From Sphingopyxis sp. JAI108 (lineage in GTDB: Bacteria > Pseudomonadota > Alphaproteobacteria > Sphingomonadales > Sphingomonadaceae): a DNA stretch of 64,000 nt. Every line of letters starts with the position of its first letter. Positions within the stretch are counted from its first letter, which is position 1. Below the pieces are notes generated by a model. The model was given only the letters and a program-made list of their open reading frames with translations. It searched no databases and was not told where the DNA came from. Where the stretch lies: positions 124,001 through 188,000 of the forward strand of contig NZ_JACCCJ010000001.1 of assembly GCF_013410105.1 (NCBI RefSeq), read 5' to 3'. Below, piece by piece: positions 1-9,493 of this stretch. A program made the position numbers and the translations under genes.

Positions 1-363
1 CGATGCATCTGATCGCACGGCTACGCCGCAGATGTCTCCGATTAGTCCCGATTATCCGCGTTCGCTGGCAAGCCGCAACCGCCAAGCCGGGCGCAAGCTC
101 GGGCGGGCATGGCGATATCTGAGAGGCGGCTGCCCCCGTCGTGATGACCCTCGCGTCACCACCTTCACTCTGATAGCGCCATGACCAATCACCCCAAGAT
201 TGCATCTGCTCTGAGCAAAGCTTTGCCCCATCCGATGCCCAGAATTGATGAAGTTTCCTCATGTGTAACAGCAAGTTCTTTTGACTTATCCCGTTTGAAT
301 TTTTCGTTATTAATATATGCGAGTCTCTCTCATTTGCCGGAGAGTAATTTTGGGGGCGAGCAA
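1..363. other. Left-edge region upstream of the TonB receptor
   Basis: No gene can be supported here. A + strand frame is open from base 2 to a TGA at 182-184 and could be the 3' tail of a gene outside the window, but its composition gives no family signal. From about 240 to 350 the DNA becomes clearly AT-rich compared with its surroundings, with a TTGACT element at 281-286 and an AT block around 301-318. This is the likely promoter and leader region of the receptor gene, although no well-spaced -35/-10 pair can be fixed. Confidence 0.3.
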
Positions 364-2718
364 ATGAAATATTTAGCAAATTGTTGTTCGATACTTGCAA
401 TCTCTTGGATGGGCGTGAGTTCTGCTTACGCCCAAGATAACTCCGGCCAAAGCGATACAAGTTTTGCTGATTCCGTTGGTGAAGCCGATGCGAATGATGT
501 GCCCGACGCGTCAAGCTCGGGGAATGTGATTGTCGTCACGGCCAACAAGCGGCAATCGACCACAGTCCTTAAAGCGCCTAGCGCTATTCAGGCCATCTCC
601 GGCGCGGATTTGCTCAACCAAGGCGCCGTGAGCTTTGAGGATGTCGCCGGGCAGGTGCCTGGTCTGGCGATCCAAAATCTCGGCCCCGGCGATCGCAAAT
701 ATGTCATTCGAGGTGTCAGCTCTACGGGTGCCTCAACCACCGGCGTTTATTATGACGAGGCGGTGATAAGCGGCTCCAATGCGAATGACGGCGGCGGTTT
801 TCAATCCGACATCCGGCTGTATGATCTGGAACGCATCGAGGTCCTTCGAGGGCCGCAAGGTACGCTTTACGGCGCCGGCTCCATGAGCGGAACCATCCGC
901 TTCATCACCAACAAGCCCGATCTTGACGAGTTTAGCGGCTATGTGAAAGGCGAGATATCGACGACCCGTAAAGGCGGTGAGAATTACAATATAAACGGGG
1001 CGCTAAACCTGCCGATCATCGAGGACAAGATGGCCTTGCGCCTTGTTGGTTGGGGCGTCGATGACAGCGGCTTCGTCGACCAGGTCCGCGTCGGTGCCGG
1101 TTCGCTCGATCCGCTGGGGCGTGTCTCCAACGTCAACAATGACAATGTCCTTGGGGGCAGGGCTATCCTGCGCGTCAAGCCGGTCGACCAGCTGACGATC
1201 GACCTTTCTTACACGCGTCAGAAGCAAAAGGCACGCGGATCGTCGCGATACACGCCTGCCGGGATCACGGCCTACCCGGCTCCGGGGGCCCCGATTATCC
1301 AAGGTTGCGATCTGTGCAACACCGATGTCAACCTCGCTCCGCGCGAAGACAATCTTCAGATTTATAGCGCCACCGCCAATTACAGCACGTCGTTCGGTAC
1401 ATTCACGGCCACCACCAACCAGTTCAACCGTAAATTTCTGTACAGTATCGATACGACAGCAATCCTGGTTCAGTTTGGCCTTCCCTACCCGTCGGTGACC
1501 TATGAATATGTCGATCGGAAGGTAAACTCCAGCGAGCTGCGCTTCGCTTCCGATTTCGATTTCCCGGTCAATTTCGTGGTGGGCGGCTTCCGCCAGAGCG
1601 AAGCTTCGAAACTCGAGGTCAATGTGCTGGCTACGAATAACATCGGCACGCCAAGGGGCGGGTTCAGCACGCTGACTTCGCAAGATGCTCTGCAGTTCCC
1701 CGACACCGGGACCACGTTTCTTGGCCGCACCGATCGCCGCAAGAACCTGCAATATGCTGCGTTTGGCGAGATGGCATGGGATGTGGTGCCTGGTCTCGAA
1801 CTGACGGCTGGCATCCGCTATTTCCACGAGACACTTAACGGCGTTCAGCAAATCACCCATCCGTTTTTCGGTTTTCCGGACGGCCAGACAAGCGAGCCAC
1901 CGGTCGTCAACGAGGAACAAACCAACGACAAGTTTACCTACAAGTTCAATGCGGGCTACACGTTCAGCGATGACTTGCTGGTCTATGCGACGGCGTCTTC
2001 AGGCTTTCGTTCTGGCGGCTTGAATCCCCCGAGCCCCTTCGCGCCCATTCCACTATCATTCGGGCCGGACAATCTCTGGAACTACGAAGCTGGTATCAAA
2101 GGGAAATTGTTCGGTGGCGGTCTCGAGTATCAGGCCGACGTCTTCTACATCGACTGGAAAGATATCCAGGTTCAGCAAGCAACCTCACAAGCATTGCCTT
2201 ACCTGGGCAATGCCGGCAACGCGCGGATCAAGGGCTTTGAATTCGAGTTTGTCGCGAGGCCGACCGATGCGCTGACCGTCAATTTCGCCGGCTCGATCCA
2301 GGATGCCTATCTGAAAGAAGGCGCCGCGCCCGATCAGTTGGCGATAAATCCCACTCTGGGTGTCTCCGGAGACAAGCTGCCTGACGTCCCGCCGTTCCAA
2401 TTTGCAGTTGGGCTGAATTATACGGCCCCGCTGTCGGCGACCAGCGACTGGACCGCGACCTTTGCGGCTGACGTCAACTATCAGGGCAAGCGCAACGCTT
2501 ATTTCCAAAACAGTCCGTTCAACATCGAGCTGGAGGCCTACACGCTGGTCGATCTGCGTGCTTCGATGACGAACGATTTGTGGACCGTGTCGGTTTTTGC
2601 GAGAAACCTTACCGATAAGCGGGCCCAACTCTCGGCGATCAACTCGGCCCAGGATCCATACGCGTTCATAACAGCTCGTCCGCGGACGTTTGGCCTCTCC
2701 GTCCTGCGGAATTTCTAA
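364..2718 (+). CDS. TonB-dependent outer-membrane receptor
   Basis: An outer-membrane gated transporter driven by TonB-ExbBD, probably importing an organic substrate or a chelate. An ATG at 181 would add 61 residues lacking export features. The ATG at 364 follows a G-rich ribosome site and begins a clean signal peptide ending near Ala23 (AYAQ), so it was chosen, giving 784 aa. A TonB-box-like VIVVTA lies at about 55-60, followed by the plug domain (RGVSS, LRGPQGTLYG) and a long beta-barrel closing with a terminal Phe (VLRNF). The length is normal for the family. Plug and barrel wording resemble the large receptor set of sphingomonads. No neighbouring gene fixes the ligand. A secreted esterase follows 119 bases downstream. 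The family call is sure; the substrate is unknown. Confidence 0.93.
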   Translation: MKYLANCCSILAISWMGVSSAYAQDNSGQSDTSFADSVGEADANDVPDASSSGNVIVVTANKRQSTTVLKAPSAIQAISGADLLNQGAVSFEDVAGQVPGLAIQNLGPGDRKYVIRGVSSTGASTTGVYYDEAVISGSNANDGGGFQSDIRLYDLERIEVLRGPQGTLYGAGSMSGTIRFITNKPDLDEFSGYVKGEISTTRKGGENYNINGALNLPIIEDKMALRLVGWGVDDSGFVDQVRVGAGSLDPLGRVSNVNNDNVLGGRAILRVKPVDQLTIDLSYTRQKQKARGSSRYTPAGITAYPAPGAPIIQGCDLCNTDVNLAPREDNLQIYSATANYSTSFGTFTATTNQFNRKFLYSIDTTAILVQFGLPYPSVTYEYVDRKVNSSELRFASDFDFPVNFVVGGFRQSEASKLEVNVLATNNIGTPRGGFSTLTSQDALQFPDTGTTFLGRTDRRKNLQYAAFGEMAWDVVPGLELTAGIRYFHETLNGVQQITHPFFGFPDGQTSEPPVVNEEQTNDKFTYKFNAGYTFSDDLLVYATASSGFRSGGLNPPSPFAPIPLSFGPDNLWNYEAGIKGKLFGGGLEYQADVFYIDWKDIQVQQATSQALPYLGNAGNARIKGFEFEFVARPTDALTVNFAGSIQDAYLKEGAAPDQLAINPTLGVSGDKLPDVPPFQFAVGLNYTAPLSATSDWTATFAADVNYQGKRNAYFQNSPFNIELEAYTLVDLRASMTNDLWTVSVFARNLTDKRAQLSAINSAQDPYAFITARPRTFGLSVLRNF

Positions 2719-2757
2719 AGCGCGGCAGGAATGATGGTGCTGAAGCGGGACCCTCGC

Positions 2758-2784
2758 GGCGACCAGGATAAAGTCCCGGTCGCC
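2758..2784 (+). terminator. Hairpin after the TonB receptor
   Basis: A perfect 7-bp stem (GGCGACC / GGTCGCC) with a 13-base loop lies 40 bases after the receptor stop codon and is followed by TTGAGTT. This is compatible with a weak intrinsic terminator or an RNA-stabilising hairpin, but there is no real U-tract. Confidence 0.3.
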
Positions 2785-2837
2785 TTGAGTTAATGCGCTG
2801 AGCGGGCGATGCTGGCAGGAATCTTCGGAGGGTGAAT

Positions 2838-3863
2838 ATGAAGCCGATTTGTATCCGTCTTTTGCGCAGTGCCCTGGTCGGCATGTTGCTATGCGTCTTT
2901 GGCCAGCCTGCGTCGGCGCAAGAATTCATGCAGCAATATTGTGTTCCCAGCGAAGCCGCCGATCCCCAAGCCTTGCATATCAATGGCGCCAAGCCGTTCA
3001 TCTACAAGACGGTCGATGATGTCGCGTTGCGACTTCACGTGTTTAACTCTGCTGCGCGGCAGCCCGGTGAGAAGGCGCCGGCGGTCATATTCTATTTCGG
3101 GGGCGGCTGGATCATCGGCGACATCCGGCGCTTCCAGACCCAGGCCACTCATCTGGCGCTGCGCGGCATCGTGACAATTCTTGTCGATTATCGCGTCAAA
3201 TGCCGGCATCGGTCTTCCATGATGGATTCCGTTGCCGACGCGAAGTCGGCGATGCGTTGGGTTCACGAGCATGCCGGCGATTTCGGCATCGATACCAACA
3301 GGATCGCAGCCGTCGGCAGCTCAGCCGGGGCGCATCTGGCATTGGCTACGGCACTTTACCCCGATGCGGTAACGGCGACGAAAAGGCAGGAAATGGATTT
3401 CCGGCCCGATGCCCTCATTCTTTACAATCCCGCCCTCGACACCTCCTCTCCCGAAGTGGTGCAAAACATAGCGCGATATGTTGGCGGGGAGGATGCCGAG
3501 CGAGGTCGCGCATTCTCGCCACTTGAGCATCTCGACAAAGGCCTGCCCCCCACCATAATCTTTCAGGGCACGGCAGACACGTCTACACCGCCAAAGAAGG
3601 CGGAAATCTTCTGCGAGGAGGCCAAGGAGAGAGGGGCGCCTTGCGAGGTTGTGCTGTATCCCGGCGCGCCGCACGGGTTCACCGAAATCTGGATGGGCCT
3701 CGAGGATCCTTCGGTCGGCGTAAAGGCAGAATATTGGGCAGCGGACACCAGCCGGCGCACCGATGCCTTTCTTGCCGCGCTGGGCTGGTTGCCGGGAGAT
3801 GAAAATTCCGCCGACGGCACCGCCGCGTCGTGCGAATGCGCCGCGCCGCGGAGTGGTCATTAG
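2838..3863 (+). CDS. Secreted alpha/beta-hydrolase (esterase/acetylesterase type)
   Basis: Probable carboxylesterase or acyl-hydrolase acting outside the cytoplasm. An in-frame GTG lies at 2832, but the GGAGGG ribosome site overlaps it, so the ATG at 2838 is preferred (341 aa). Residues 1-28 form a signal peptide ending ASA-Q. The nucleophile elbow is GSSAG with Ser162. The acid is probably the Asp in GTADTSTP and the histidine lies in GAPHGF. The oxyanion strand reads FGGGW at about 87-91, where HGGGW is usual in this BD-FAE / hormone-sensitive-lipase-like group, so the His is replaced by Phe. It lies directly after the TonB receptor on the same strand and could supply or process its ligand, which is inference. 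The fold is clear; the substrate is not. Confidence 0.85.
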   Translation: MKPICIRLLRSALVGMLLCVFGQPASAQEFMQQYCVPSEAADPQALHINGAKPFIYKTVDDVALRLHVFNSAARQPGEKAPAVIFYFGGGWIIGDIRRFQTQATHLALRGIVTILVDYRVKCRHRSSMMDSVADAKSAMRWVHEHAGDFGIDTNRIAAVGSSAGAHLALATALYPDAVTATKRQEMDFRPDALILYNPALDTSSPEVVQNIARYVGGEDAERGRAFSPLEHLDKGLPPTIIFQGTADTSTPPKKAEIFCEEAKERGAPCEVVLYPGAPHGFTEIWMGLEDPSVGVKAEYWAADTSRRTDAFLAALGWLPGDENSADGTAASCECAAPRSGH

Positions 3864-4070
3864 CGGCCTGTCGGTGACAAGCTATTTTGAAGCGGTGACG
3901 GTTTCTCGGGCACGGAGCGCGGCTTCGCGATCGCTACGCCAGCCATTGCTCGTGCAGCCTCGCTAGGAAAGGCAATTGTCTTGAACGAACGTAAATTCAT
4001 CGGCCAGGAAAAGGCGCGCGGGACCGGTCTTCGGGACTGCCCGTTCGCAGCCCTGATCCGTTAACGCGTC

Positions 4071-5201
4071 ATGTCAAGCAAGCTGACTCGCGTCATCTTA
4101 ACGCCATCGGCGGTGTTTCTCTCCGTGCTGTTCGGAGGCGCGTTTGGTTCGGGACGCGAAGTCGTACAATTTATGAGCCGACACGGCCCCGTGGGTGGGT
4201 TTCTGTCGATTGGTACGATCGCACTGGTGTACGCGGCATGCCTGTTTCTCAGCTTCGAAATCGCGCGAATATATCGAACGCACGAATATCGAGGTTTCTA
4301 CAAGCTGCTGCTGGGCCGGGGCTGGTTTGTCTACGAAATCGTCATAACGCTCACTATGGTGGCGACCCTGGCGATTTGCGCGTCGTCGTCCGGCGCGGTG
4401 CTGCAATCGCACTTCGGCGTGCCGCTGCGCATTGGCGAAGCTGTGCTGCTGCTGCTCGTCGTCGCGATCAATTATGGCGGACGCGACCTTGTCGAGCGCT
4501 CGATGCGGTATAGCGTGCTGGCGCTTGCCCTGATCCTGATCGCTCTGCTGGTGATCGTGATCTCCTCGCACGGACAGGCTCTCGCCGGTGCATTCGAAGA
4601 CGCGTCCTCGGTCCCCGGCGCGCTGCGCGACGGACTGAAATATGCGATCACGAACGCGGGCTTGATTCCATTGCTGCTGTTCTGCGGGACGCAGTTGGAA
4701 AGTCGCGGCGAGGCCCTGGTAGCGGCAGTCTTCGCCGGTTCTGCCGCGGTTGCTCCCGCCGTCTGCTTCCACCTGACCTTTCTTGTCGAATATCCGCGGG
4801 TGCTCGGCGAAGTTTTGCCGACCTACTTCATGATGGAACGGCTTACCTCTCCTTTGTTTCTCGATGCCTATGTATTGGTTCTCTTCGTGATGATCGCGCA
4901 GACCGGCGTGGGTTTGCTGCGCGGTGCGATCGAGCGCGTCGATCGCTGGAGCCAGGAGCGCGCAGGCGCCCCGATGGGCAGGCTTAGCCATGCCGGCCTT
5001 TCGGGTGTCGCGCTCCTCGCCAGCATGGCTCTTGCATCCATTGGTCTCGTGGACCTGATCGCACAGGCGTATAATTATCTGTCGATCATTTTCACCCTGA
5101 TCTTCGTTCTGCCGTTGCTGATCGTCGGCATTCCCAAAATCATGCACGGCAATTCCTACTCAAAGACGCCGTCCGGGCCTGGAGAAAACGAGGCCGCATA
5201 G
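4071..5201 (+). CDS. YkvI-family integral membrane protein (putative transporter)
   Basis: A polytopic inner-membrane protein with about ten hydrophobic segments along 376 aa. The opening segment contains GGAFGSGREVVQF, the hallmark of the YkvI family (COG3949), where the glycine-rich broken first helix resembles that of LeuT/APC-fold transporters. The members are largely uncharacterised and the transported solute is unknown. The start is the first ATG of the frame; the ribosome site is weak. The C-terminal 20 residues are polar and cytoplasmic-looking. It sits alone between the esterase (207 bases upstream) and a LysR gene (98 bases downstream), all on the same strand, so a role in moving a product of the local hydrolases is possible but unproven. 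Confidence 0.75.
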   Translation: MSSKLTRVILTPSAVFLSVLFGGAFGSGREVVQFMSRHGPVGGFLSIGTIALVYAACLFLSFEIARIYRTHEYRGFYKLLLGRGWFVYEIVITLTMVATLAICASSSGAVLQSHFGVPLRIGEAVLLLLVVAINYGGRDLVERSMRYSVLALALILIALLVIVISSHGQALAGAFEDASSVPGALRDGLKYAITNAGLIPLLLFCGTQLESRGEALVAAVFAGSAAVAPAVCFHLTFLVEYPRVLGEVLPTYFMMERLTSPLFLDAYVLVLFVMIAQTGVGLLRGAIERVDRWSQERAGAPMGRLSHAGLSGVALLASMALASIGLVDLIAQAYNYLSIIFTLIFVLPLLIVGIPKIMHGNSYSKTPSGPGENEAA

Positions 5202-5299
5202 CGCGGTTTCAAGGCACTGAGCGGCACGGTCGGCCCAAGGGCCCAATACTGGCATGTCGCTGGACAAAGGCTGCGAGATGATGCGGCGGGAGGTGATCG

Positions 5300-6208
5300 A
5301 TGAAGCTTCAGCAATTGCGTCAGTTCGTTGCGGTTGCGGAAACGCTCAGCTTCCACCGGGCGTCCGAGCGCCTGAACATCGCCCAGCCCCCGCTATCAAT
5401 GGCGATCAAGCGGCTGGAGAATGAACTCGGCATGAAGTTGTTCGAGCGCACTTCGCAATCGGTGGCGTTGACGGAGGCGGGACGGGCTGCGCTCGAACCG
5501 GCGCGAAATGCGATTTTTCATGCGGACCAGGTTCGGCAGGTACTGGCCCAGGTGGAGTCGGGTCACATCGGCCGGCTGCGGATCGCTTTTGTCCCGTCCG
5601 CGATGCTGTCCTTCTTGCCGCGCACGATCACTCGCTTGCGTGTCGAAAATCCAACGATCCAGCTCGATCTGGTCGAAAACGACACGCAAGCCATTCTCAG
5701 CTTGTTGAGCGAGGGGCAGGCAGACGTAGGAATCGTGCGCCATCCGGCCCCGCAATATTCATCGATCACCCTCGTTCCCATTCAGCATGATGGTTATATT
5801 GCCGCTCTTCCCGAGGGACATCGGCTTTCAAAGTCACCGGGGATTGCGTTGGAGGATCTCGCGAGCGACAGCTTCGTGTTGCCCTCGGAGAGCCGCAATC
5901 CGACGATGTTCTTTAGCGTCAAGGCCACATGCGCCCAAGCGGGGTTCATTCCGAAAATCGTGCAACACGGCGAGCAAGCCCACACAATCCTTGCCTTTGT
6001 CGAAAGCGGGATCGGCGTGGCGCTCGTACCCGAGATGTGGAAAAGGATCGCGCCGCCCGGGGTCGTCCTGCGCCCGCTCACCCAGCAGACGCCAGCCAGC
6101 CGAACCGGCCTTTCGATCGCGCACCGCGCCGACGCGATGACATTCGCCAAGCGCCGGATGATCGAGGTGGCGATTGATGTGCAGAAGGCGTTTGACGCGT
6201 CCGCATAG
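5300..6208 (+). CDS. LysR-family transcriptional regulator (upstream of the monooxygenase)
   Basis: A DNA-binding regulator of 302 aa. The N-terminal winged helix begins KLQQLRQFVAVAE, with the recognition helix around RLNIAQPPLSMAIKRLE. The C-terminal periplasmic-binding-like co-inducer domain runs from about residue 90. The start is supported by a good GGGAGG ribosome site. The N-terminus resembles the group that includes CbnR, CatR and BenM, which respond to aromatic catabolic intermediates, although the effector here is unknown. It is transcribed in the same direction as the flavin monooxygenase 164 bases downstream, and a 10-bp direct repeat lies between them. It is the best local candidate to control that gene. 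Confidence 0.88.
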   Translation: MKLQQLRQFVAVAETLSFHRASERLNIAQPPLSMAIKRLENELGMKLFERTSQSVALTEAGRAALEPARNAIFHADQVRQVLAQVESGHIGRLRIAFVPSAMLSFLPRTITRLRVENPTIQLDLVENDTQAILSLLSEGQADVGIVRHPAPQYSSITLVPIQHDGYIAALPEGHRLSKSPGIALEDLASDSFVLPSESRNPTMFFSVKATCAQAGFIPKIVQHGEQAHTILAFVESGIGVALVPEMWKRIAPPGVVLRPLTQQTPASRTGLSIAHRADAMTFAKRRMIEVAIDVQKAFDASA

Positions 6209-6225
6209 GCGAACCCGGCAGTATC

Positions 6226-6256
6226 CGAATGATATCGAGACCGTAGCGAATGATAT
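6226..6256 (+). promoter_or_regulatory. 10-bp direct repeat in the monooxygenase upstream region
   Basis: CGAATGATAT occurs at 6226-6235 and again, exactly, at 6247-6256. The spacing is 21 bases, two helical turns, so both copies face the same side of the DNA. The pair lies between the LysR stop and the flavin monooxygenase start, 117 bases before the ATG, and fits an activator or operator site. No other copy of this decamer was noticed nearby. Confidence 0.4.
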
Positions 6257-6372
6257 TAGACGGCGTGCGGAGCGGTTCCTAATTTGATCGCCAGGCTGGC
6301 GGCGGGCCTGCCCCTGACGGGCGGGAACGGAAATTTCGGTCAATATAATATGTTTGAGAGAGGGACCCACCG

Positions 6373-8016
6373 ATGAGCTCCGCATCCGTCGTGAAAGACA
6401 CTCAGGCCCATGACGCCGAGCAGGTCGATGTCCTGATTGTCGGAGCAGGCTTTGCCGGCCTTTACCAGCTCGATAGCCTGCGGCAGCGCGGCTTCAACGT
6501 TCGATTGATTGAAGCTGCGGCCGATGTTGGCGGGGTCTGGTTCTGGAACAGTTACCCGGGCGCGCGCCTCGATTCCGAAGGTGCGGTATATCAATTCTCG
6601 CGTGATGACCTGTGGAAAGACTGGGATTTCAGCGAGCGGTTTCCCGGCCGTGACGAAGTCTATGCCTACTTCAAATATGTCGACGAGAAGCTCGACCTGA
6701 GCCGAGACATTCGGTTCAACACGCGAGTCACCAAATGTGTGTTCGACAGCGGCGCGAACGCCTGGACGATCGACACCGATACCGGGTCGAGGTTTCGCGC
6801 GACCTTCATGGTCATGTGCACCGGTTTCGCCTCAAAGCCATATATCCCCGAACTAAAAGGTCTCGAAAGCTTCAGCGGCGAATGCCACCATACCGGCCTG
6901 TGGCCCAAGGAGGGGATCGACTTCGAAGGCAAACGCGTGGCCGTGATCGGCACCGGGGCAAGCGGGGTCCAGCTGATTCAGGAGGTGGGGCCCCTCGTCG
7001 AGGAACTGACCGTTTTCCAGCGGACCCCCAATACGGCCTTTCCGATGGGACAACGCCAGTTCGATGCGGCGGCCAAGCTCGAAGTGAAGAAGCAACAGGC
7101 TGCGGGACGGTTCAAGGCCGTGGCGGACTCTCACGGAGGGGTCGACGTTGTGCCGCTCGGCGATTCAGCGCTCGCCGTTTCCGAGAGCGAGCGCAATGCC
7201 GTGTTCGAAGAGCGCTGGAATCAAGGCGGTTTCGGCTTCTGGCTCGGTACCTTCGCCGATGTTCTCCAGGACATCGACGCGAATGTAACGGCCTATGAAT
7301 TCTGGCGAGACAAGGTTCGTGCGCGGGTCAAGGATCCCGTCATGCAGGACAAGCTGGCACCCATGAAGCCGCTGCATCCGATCGGCACCAAGAGACCCAG
7401 TCTGGAGCAACGCTATTATGAAGTTTACAATCAGCCCAACGTGACGCTCGTCGACGTCCGAACCGATCCGATCGTCGAGATCACGCCGACGGGATTGCGG
7501 ACGGGCCAAGCGGCGTTCGAGTTTGATATTCTGGTGCTGGCCACGGGCTATGACGGGGTGACCGGCGGGCTGACCAGCATAGATATTCGCGGTACGGAGG
7601 GTGCGCCGCTGAAGGATAAATGGCAGTCTGGGGCCAAGGCTTATCTTGGCCTTGGCATCCACGGTTTTCCGAACATGTTCGTGATTTACGGTCCGCAAAG
7701 CCCCTCGTCGTTTTGCAACGGTCCGACCTGCGCCGAGATACAGGGCGCGTGGGTCGTCGATTGCCTCGAACATATGCGGGAGCATGGCTATAGCCGGATC
7801 GAGGCGACCGAGGAAGCGCAGGAGAATTGGGTCCAGCACGCAACCGAAGTAGCTATGGCGACCTTGTTCGTTCACGCAGACTCGTGGTGGATGGGGGCCA
7901 ACATCCCTGGCAAGGCCCGCCAGCTCATCAGTTACGCAGGTGGCCAGCCGGCCTATTTCGAGAAGTGCAGAGAGGTCGCTGTCAAGGGTTATGAAGGCTT
8001 TACGCTGAGCCGATAG
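6373..8016 (+). CDS. Flavin-containing monooxygenase, Baeyer-Villiger type
   Basis: FAD- and NADPH-dependent monooxygenase of 547 aa, expected to insert oxygen next to a ketone and yield an ester or lactone. The FAD Rossmann motif GAGFAG is at 24-29 and is followed by the GGVWFWNSYPGARLD region typical of cyclohexanone monooxygenase relatives. The Baeyer-Villiger fingerprint FxGxxxHxxxWP is complete at 167-178 (FSGECHHTGLWP), and the NADPH motif GTGASG is at 193-198. The GAGAGAGGGA ribosome site supports the start. It follows a LysR gene and a spaced direct repeat, and converges on an acyl-CoA operon 76 bases away. Ketone oxidation followed by hydrolysis, aldehyde oxidation and CoA activation would connect them, which is inference. 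The substrate (cyclic, aryl or linear ketone) is not readable. Confidence 0.92.
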   Translation: MSSASVVKDTQAHDAEQVDVLIVGAGFAGLYQLDSLRQRGFNVRLIEAAADVGGVWFWNSYPGARLDSEGAVYQFSRDDLWKDWDFSERFPGRDEVYAYFKYVDEKLDLSRDIRFNTRVTKCVFDSGANAWTIDTDTGSRFRATFMVMCTGFASKPYIPELKGLESFSGECHHTGLWPKEGIDFEGKRVAVIGTGASGVQLIQEVGPLVEELTVFQRTPNTAFPMGQRQFDAAAKLEVKKQQAAGRFKAVADSHGGVDVVPLGDSALAVSESERNAVFEERWNQGGFGFWLGTFADVLQDIDANVTAYEFWRDKVRARVKDPVMQDKLAPMKPLHPIGTKRPSLEQRYYEVYNQPNVTLVDVRTDPIVEITPTGLRTGQAAFEFDILVLATGYDGVTGGLTSIDIRGTEGAPLKDKWQSGAKAYLGLGIHGFPNMFVIYGPQSPSSFCNGPTCAEIQGAWVVDCLEHMREHGYSRIEATEEAQENWVQHATEVAMATLFVHADSWWMGANIPGKARQLISYAGGQPAYFEKCREVAVKGYEGFTLSR

Positions 8017-8092
8017 CGCGCGGCGCCGCCGCCCGGTTTTCAAAACCATATGGCAGGACGCTTTGCGGCGGCTGCGAAGGCGCGCTGCGCCC

Positions 8093-9385
8093 TCACAGAT
8101 TGTCCTGCTGTTCCTCTCCGGCATGGGGCGGCTTGTCGCCCAAATATATGACGCTATCGCGCGCGAGCTTTTCGATCACCTCGGCGGAATAGCCAAGATC
8201 ATCCAGAACGGCCCGCGAGTGCTGGCCGAGGCTGGGCGCCGGAAGGCGAACACTCATCGGCGTGCGTTCGAAGCGGGCGGCAGGGCGCACAAATCTCGTC
8301 TTGCCCTCACTCGGATGATCCATGGTTTCGAACATCCCCACCGCCTTCAGGTGCGGGTGGTCGGGCAGATCCTCGATGTTGTAAATCCGCGTTGCGGGGA
8401 TATCGAGCTCTTCGCAAATCGATAGCCATTCATCGGTGGTTCGCGCCGGCGTGATCTCGTTCAGTCTGTCGTAGAGCATGCGGACGGCCGAATTCACCTT
8501 GAAGCGGTCACCGATGTCGCATTCTTCCAGAACCGCGGCATGGCCAAGATGGGCGAACAGATCGGCCCAATGCTTCGGGCTGTAGGGGAGCATGGCGACA
8601 TAGCCATCGGCCGTTCGCGAAGGCCGCCGCCCGCCGCTCAGGATACGGGCATATCCCGCCGGACCCGCAGGGGGTTCGAATGCCATCCCGCCCATATGTT
8701 CGGCCAAGACGAACTCGACCAGGGTTTCGTACATCGGGACTTCGACATATTGGCCCTCTCCGGTCCGCGCCTTATGCACCAACGCGGCAAGCACAGCGCC
8801 GGATACCGCGACACCCGCCAGTTTGTCGGCAACGAGGCTTGGCGTATATTCCGGTCGGCCACTCGCCGCGCCAACCAGACCCACGAGGCCGCAAGCTGCC
8901 TGAATGATGTCGTCGAACGCCGGCTTGTTTCGATCGGGACCGTCCTGGCCGAAGCCTGTCGCCGCACAATAGATGACTTCGGGATTGACCGCCTTGACGG
9001 CTTCATATCCCAGGCCCAGCCGCTCCATGGCGGGGACGCGCATATTGTGGATGACAATATCGACCGACGCGGCGATTTCCAAAGCTATCCTTCGGCCCTC
9101 GTCGGTTTTCAGGTCGACCGCCAGCGAGCGCTTGTTCCTGTTGATTGCCAGGAAGATGGAACTCATGCCGAGGTTACGGGCGGCACCGTTGGCACGCATC
9201 ATATCGCCGGTGGTGGCCTCGATCTTTATGATATCGGCACCGTGGTCGCCGAGTATCTGCGTGGCAACCGGGCCGAGGACGACCGATGTGAGATCGAGCA
9301 CCCGGATGCCCGTCAGAGGACCGGCTGCAGTTGGCGATGCGGGTTCGCCATCCGGCGACACGGCTCGATGGCTAGGCGTCGTCAC
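8093..9385 (-). CDS. CaiB/BaiF family III CoA-transferase
   Basis: Transfers CoA between carboxylic acids through an aspartyl-CoA anhydride. The 430-aa protein has the family's opening block GIRVLDLTSVVLGP at about 26-39 and the catalytic region PAFDDIIQA, where Asp158 aligns with the nucleophilic Asp of formyl-CoA transferase by its spacing to the following Gln. The length is normal. It is the last gene of a minus-strand operon with an aldehyde dehydrogenase, acyl-CoA dehydrogenase and MaoC-like protein, 108 bases after the MaoC gene. It probably activates the acid made by the dehydrogenase, so that the other two enzymes can desaturate and hydrate the CoA ester. The donor CoA ester is unknown. 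Confidence 0.92.
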   Translation of the reverse strand: MTTPSHRAVSPDGEPASPTAAGPLTGIRVLDLTSVVLGPVATQILGDHGADIIKIEATTGDMMRANGAARNLGMSSIFLAINRNKRSLAVDLKTDEGRRIALEIAASVDIVIHNMRVPAMERLGLGYEAVKAVNPEVIYCAATGFGQDGPDRNKPAFDDIIQAACGLVGLVGAASGRPEYTPSLVADKLAGVAVSGAVLAALVHKARTGEGQYVEVPMYETLVEFVLAEHMGGMAFEPPAGPAGYARILSGGRRPSRTADGYVAMLPYSPKHWADLFAHLGHAAVLEECDIGDRFKVNSAVRMLYDRLNEITPARTTDEWLSICEELDIPATRIYNIEDLPDHPHLKAVGMFETMDHPSEGKTRFVRPAARFERTPMSVRLPAPSLGQHSRAVLDDLGYSAEVIEKLARDSVIYLGDKPPHAGEEQQDNL

Positions 9386-9493
9386 GGTTTTTTCCCCCTG
9401 AAATGGTGACAGCGGCGAACGCGTCGGGTGCAGATCGCGCCGGTGCTGGGCGGCCGGGGTGCAGCGGGGTGGTCGCGCGGAAAGGCCAGGGCA

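Noticed and set aside
181..363. 61-residue N-terminal extension of the first TonB receptor
   Set aside because: The signal peptide and the better ribosome site belong to the ATG at 364.
4098..5147. A 349-codon open frame opposite the YkvI-like protein
   Set aside because: Gln/His/Arg-rich shadow; the + strand protein has clear transmembrane segments.
8035..8047. Small palindrome GGTTTTCAAAACC between the monooxygenase and CoA-transferase ends
   Set aside because: Too short and too easily formed by chance to call a site or terminator.
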